NCBI RefSeq assembly: GCF_000003605.2
Contig: NW_003135353.1
Span: 267,700 to 286,801 of the forward strand
Length of the DNA: 19,102 bases
Reading direction: 5' to 3'
Origin: Saccoglossus kowalevskii
Taxonomy: Eukaryota; Hemichordata; Enteropneusta; Harrimaniidae
The notes under the pieces were generated by a model. It did not search any database. It was not told where the DNA came from and was given only the letters and a program-made list of their open reading frames with translations. The translations under genes were made by a program, and so were the position numbers. Below are positions 18,710 through 19,102 of the stretch, in pieces; within the stretch, counting starts at the first letter, position 1; every line of letters starts with the position of its first letter.

Positions 18710-19102
18710 CTGTGAGGGGGCGAGATGACGAGAGAGAAAGAAACATACTTAAGGGGACAGGTCTAGTTGATATCTCGCTATAAGCGACACAATAGCAGTC
18801 AATCACGTCTTAGGTATATTGCCTATAAATATTGTAAAACAAATATCAAAACACGTTTACCTCAGGGAAGATCTGAAACCGTCATCGAAGTCTAAAAATC
18901 GCAATTTCTCTAATTGTATTTTACAAGATAATATAAATAAACATGCTCACCAAACTAATTGTCTCACAAAAAATGTTCAAACATCCTTGAAAATGATGAT
19001 TTGGGTCATTTACAATTAAACCTACGATATCCTGTTAAAATTACCAACGAAATCAGCGTGACGTATTTCGAAATGTCCGTCACGTTTTACTTCAAATCTA
19101 CC
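18710..19102. other. Window end, no recognised gene
   Basis: It begins with the pyrimidine tract (minus strand) of the candidate exon. A plus-strand frame at 18819-19019 is K-, N- and S-rich and starts at a non-ATG codon; it is not supported. Confidence 0.4.

Noticed and set aside
1-19102. CRISPR array, prokaryotic operon, prophage or plasmid origin
   Set aside because: There are no regularly spaced direct repeats with unique spacers, no dense genes with ribosome-binding sites and no phage-type proteins; the tandem arrays seen are microsatellites and a minisatellite without spacers.

Overview
The window reads as intron-rich, repeat-bearing nuclear DNA of an animal, most likely a marine invertebrate such as a mollusc or other lophotrochozoan; that placement is inference. 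The sequence is AT-rich (roughly 36-37% G+C by eye). It has no tightly packed genes and no ribosome-binding-site-led operons. The longest open frames are either translated microsatellites or about 100 codons, which is near what chance gives in this composition. It carries perfect microsatellites, TTAA-flanked inverted-repeat elements and splice-site-bounded open segments. I recognise no protein family, tRNA, rRNA, known microRNA or virus.

Layout. 1-2400: mostly featureless AT-rich DNA, with a group of short coding-looking plus-strand frames at about 574-1240. 2402-2850: a compact element with 16-bp terminal inverted repeats abutting TTAA on both sides, a non-autonomous DNA transposon. 2851-4300: possible decayed repeat, then a candidate internal exon and terminal exon (3722-3981). 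4301-4400: twenty perfect TATTC copies. 6160-7127: the most structured object, a 968-bp TTAA-bounded segment whose two ends carry 21-bp-period repeat arrays in opposite orientation, with a (TA)41 tract inside.

8578-8774 is the best gene evidence: CCAAT box, CACGTG E-box and initiator-like site, then an ATG opening a 16-residue signal-peptide-like segment that ends in a phase-1 splice donor. This fits exon 1 of a secreted or membrane protein whose later exons I cannot assign; the downstream sequence would be its first intron, if the call is right. 11814-11940 is a TAA microsatellite with a 12-bp higher-order pattern. 13604-14133 holds six CCAAT motifs. 15450-15491 is an A-rich tract. 18594-18709 (minus) is a candidate internal exon with a strong acceptor and a consensus donor.

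No functional pathway can be read from the window. The strongest results are the two unrelated TTAA-bounded elements and the signal-peptide exon. Exon calls are ab initio and need transcript or homology support.
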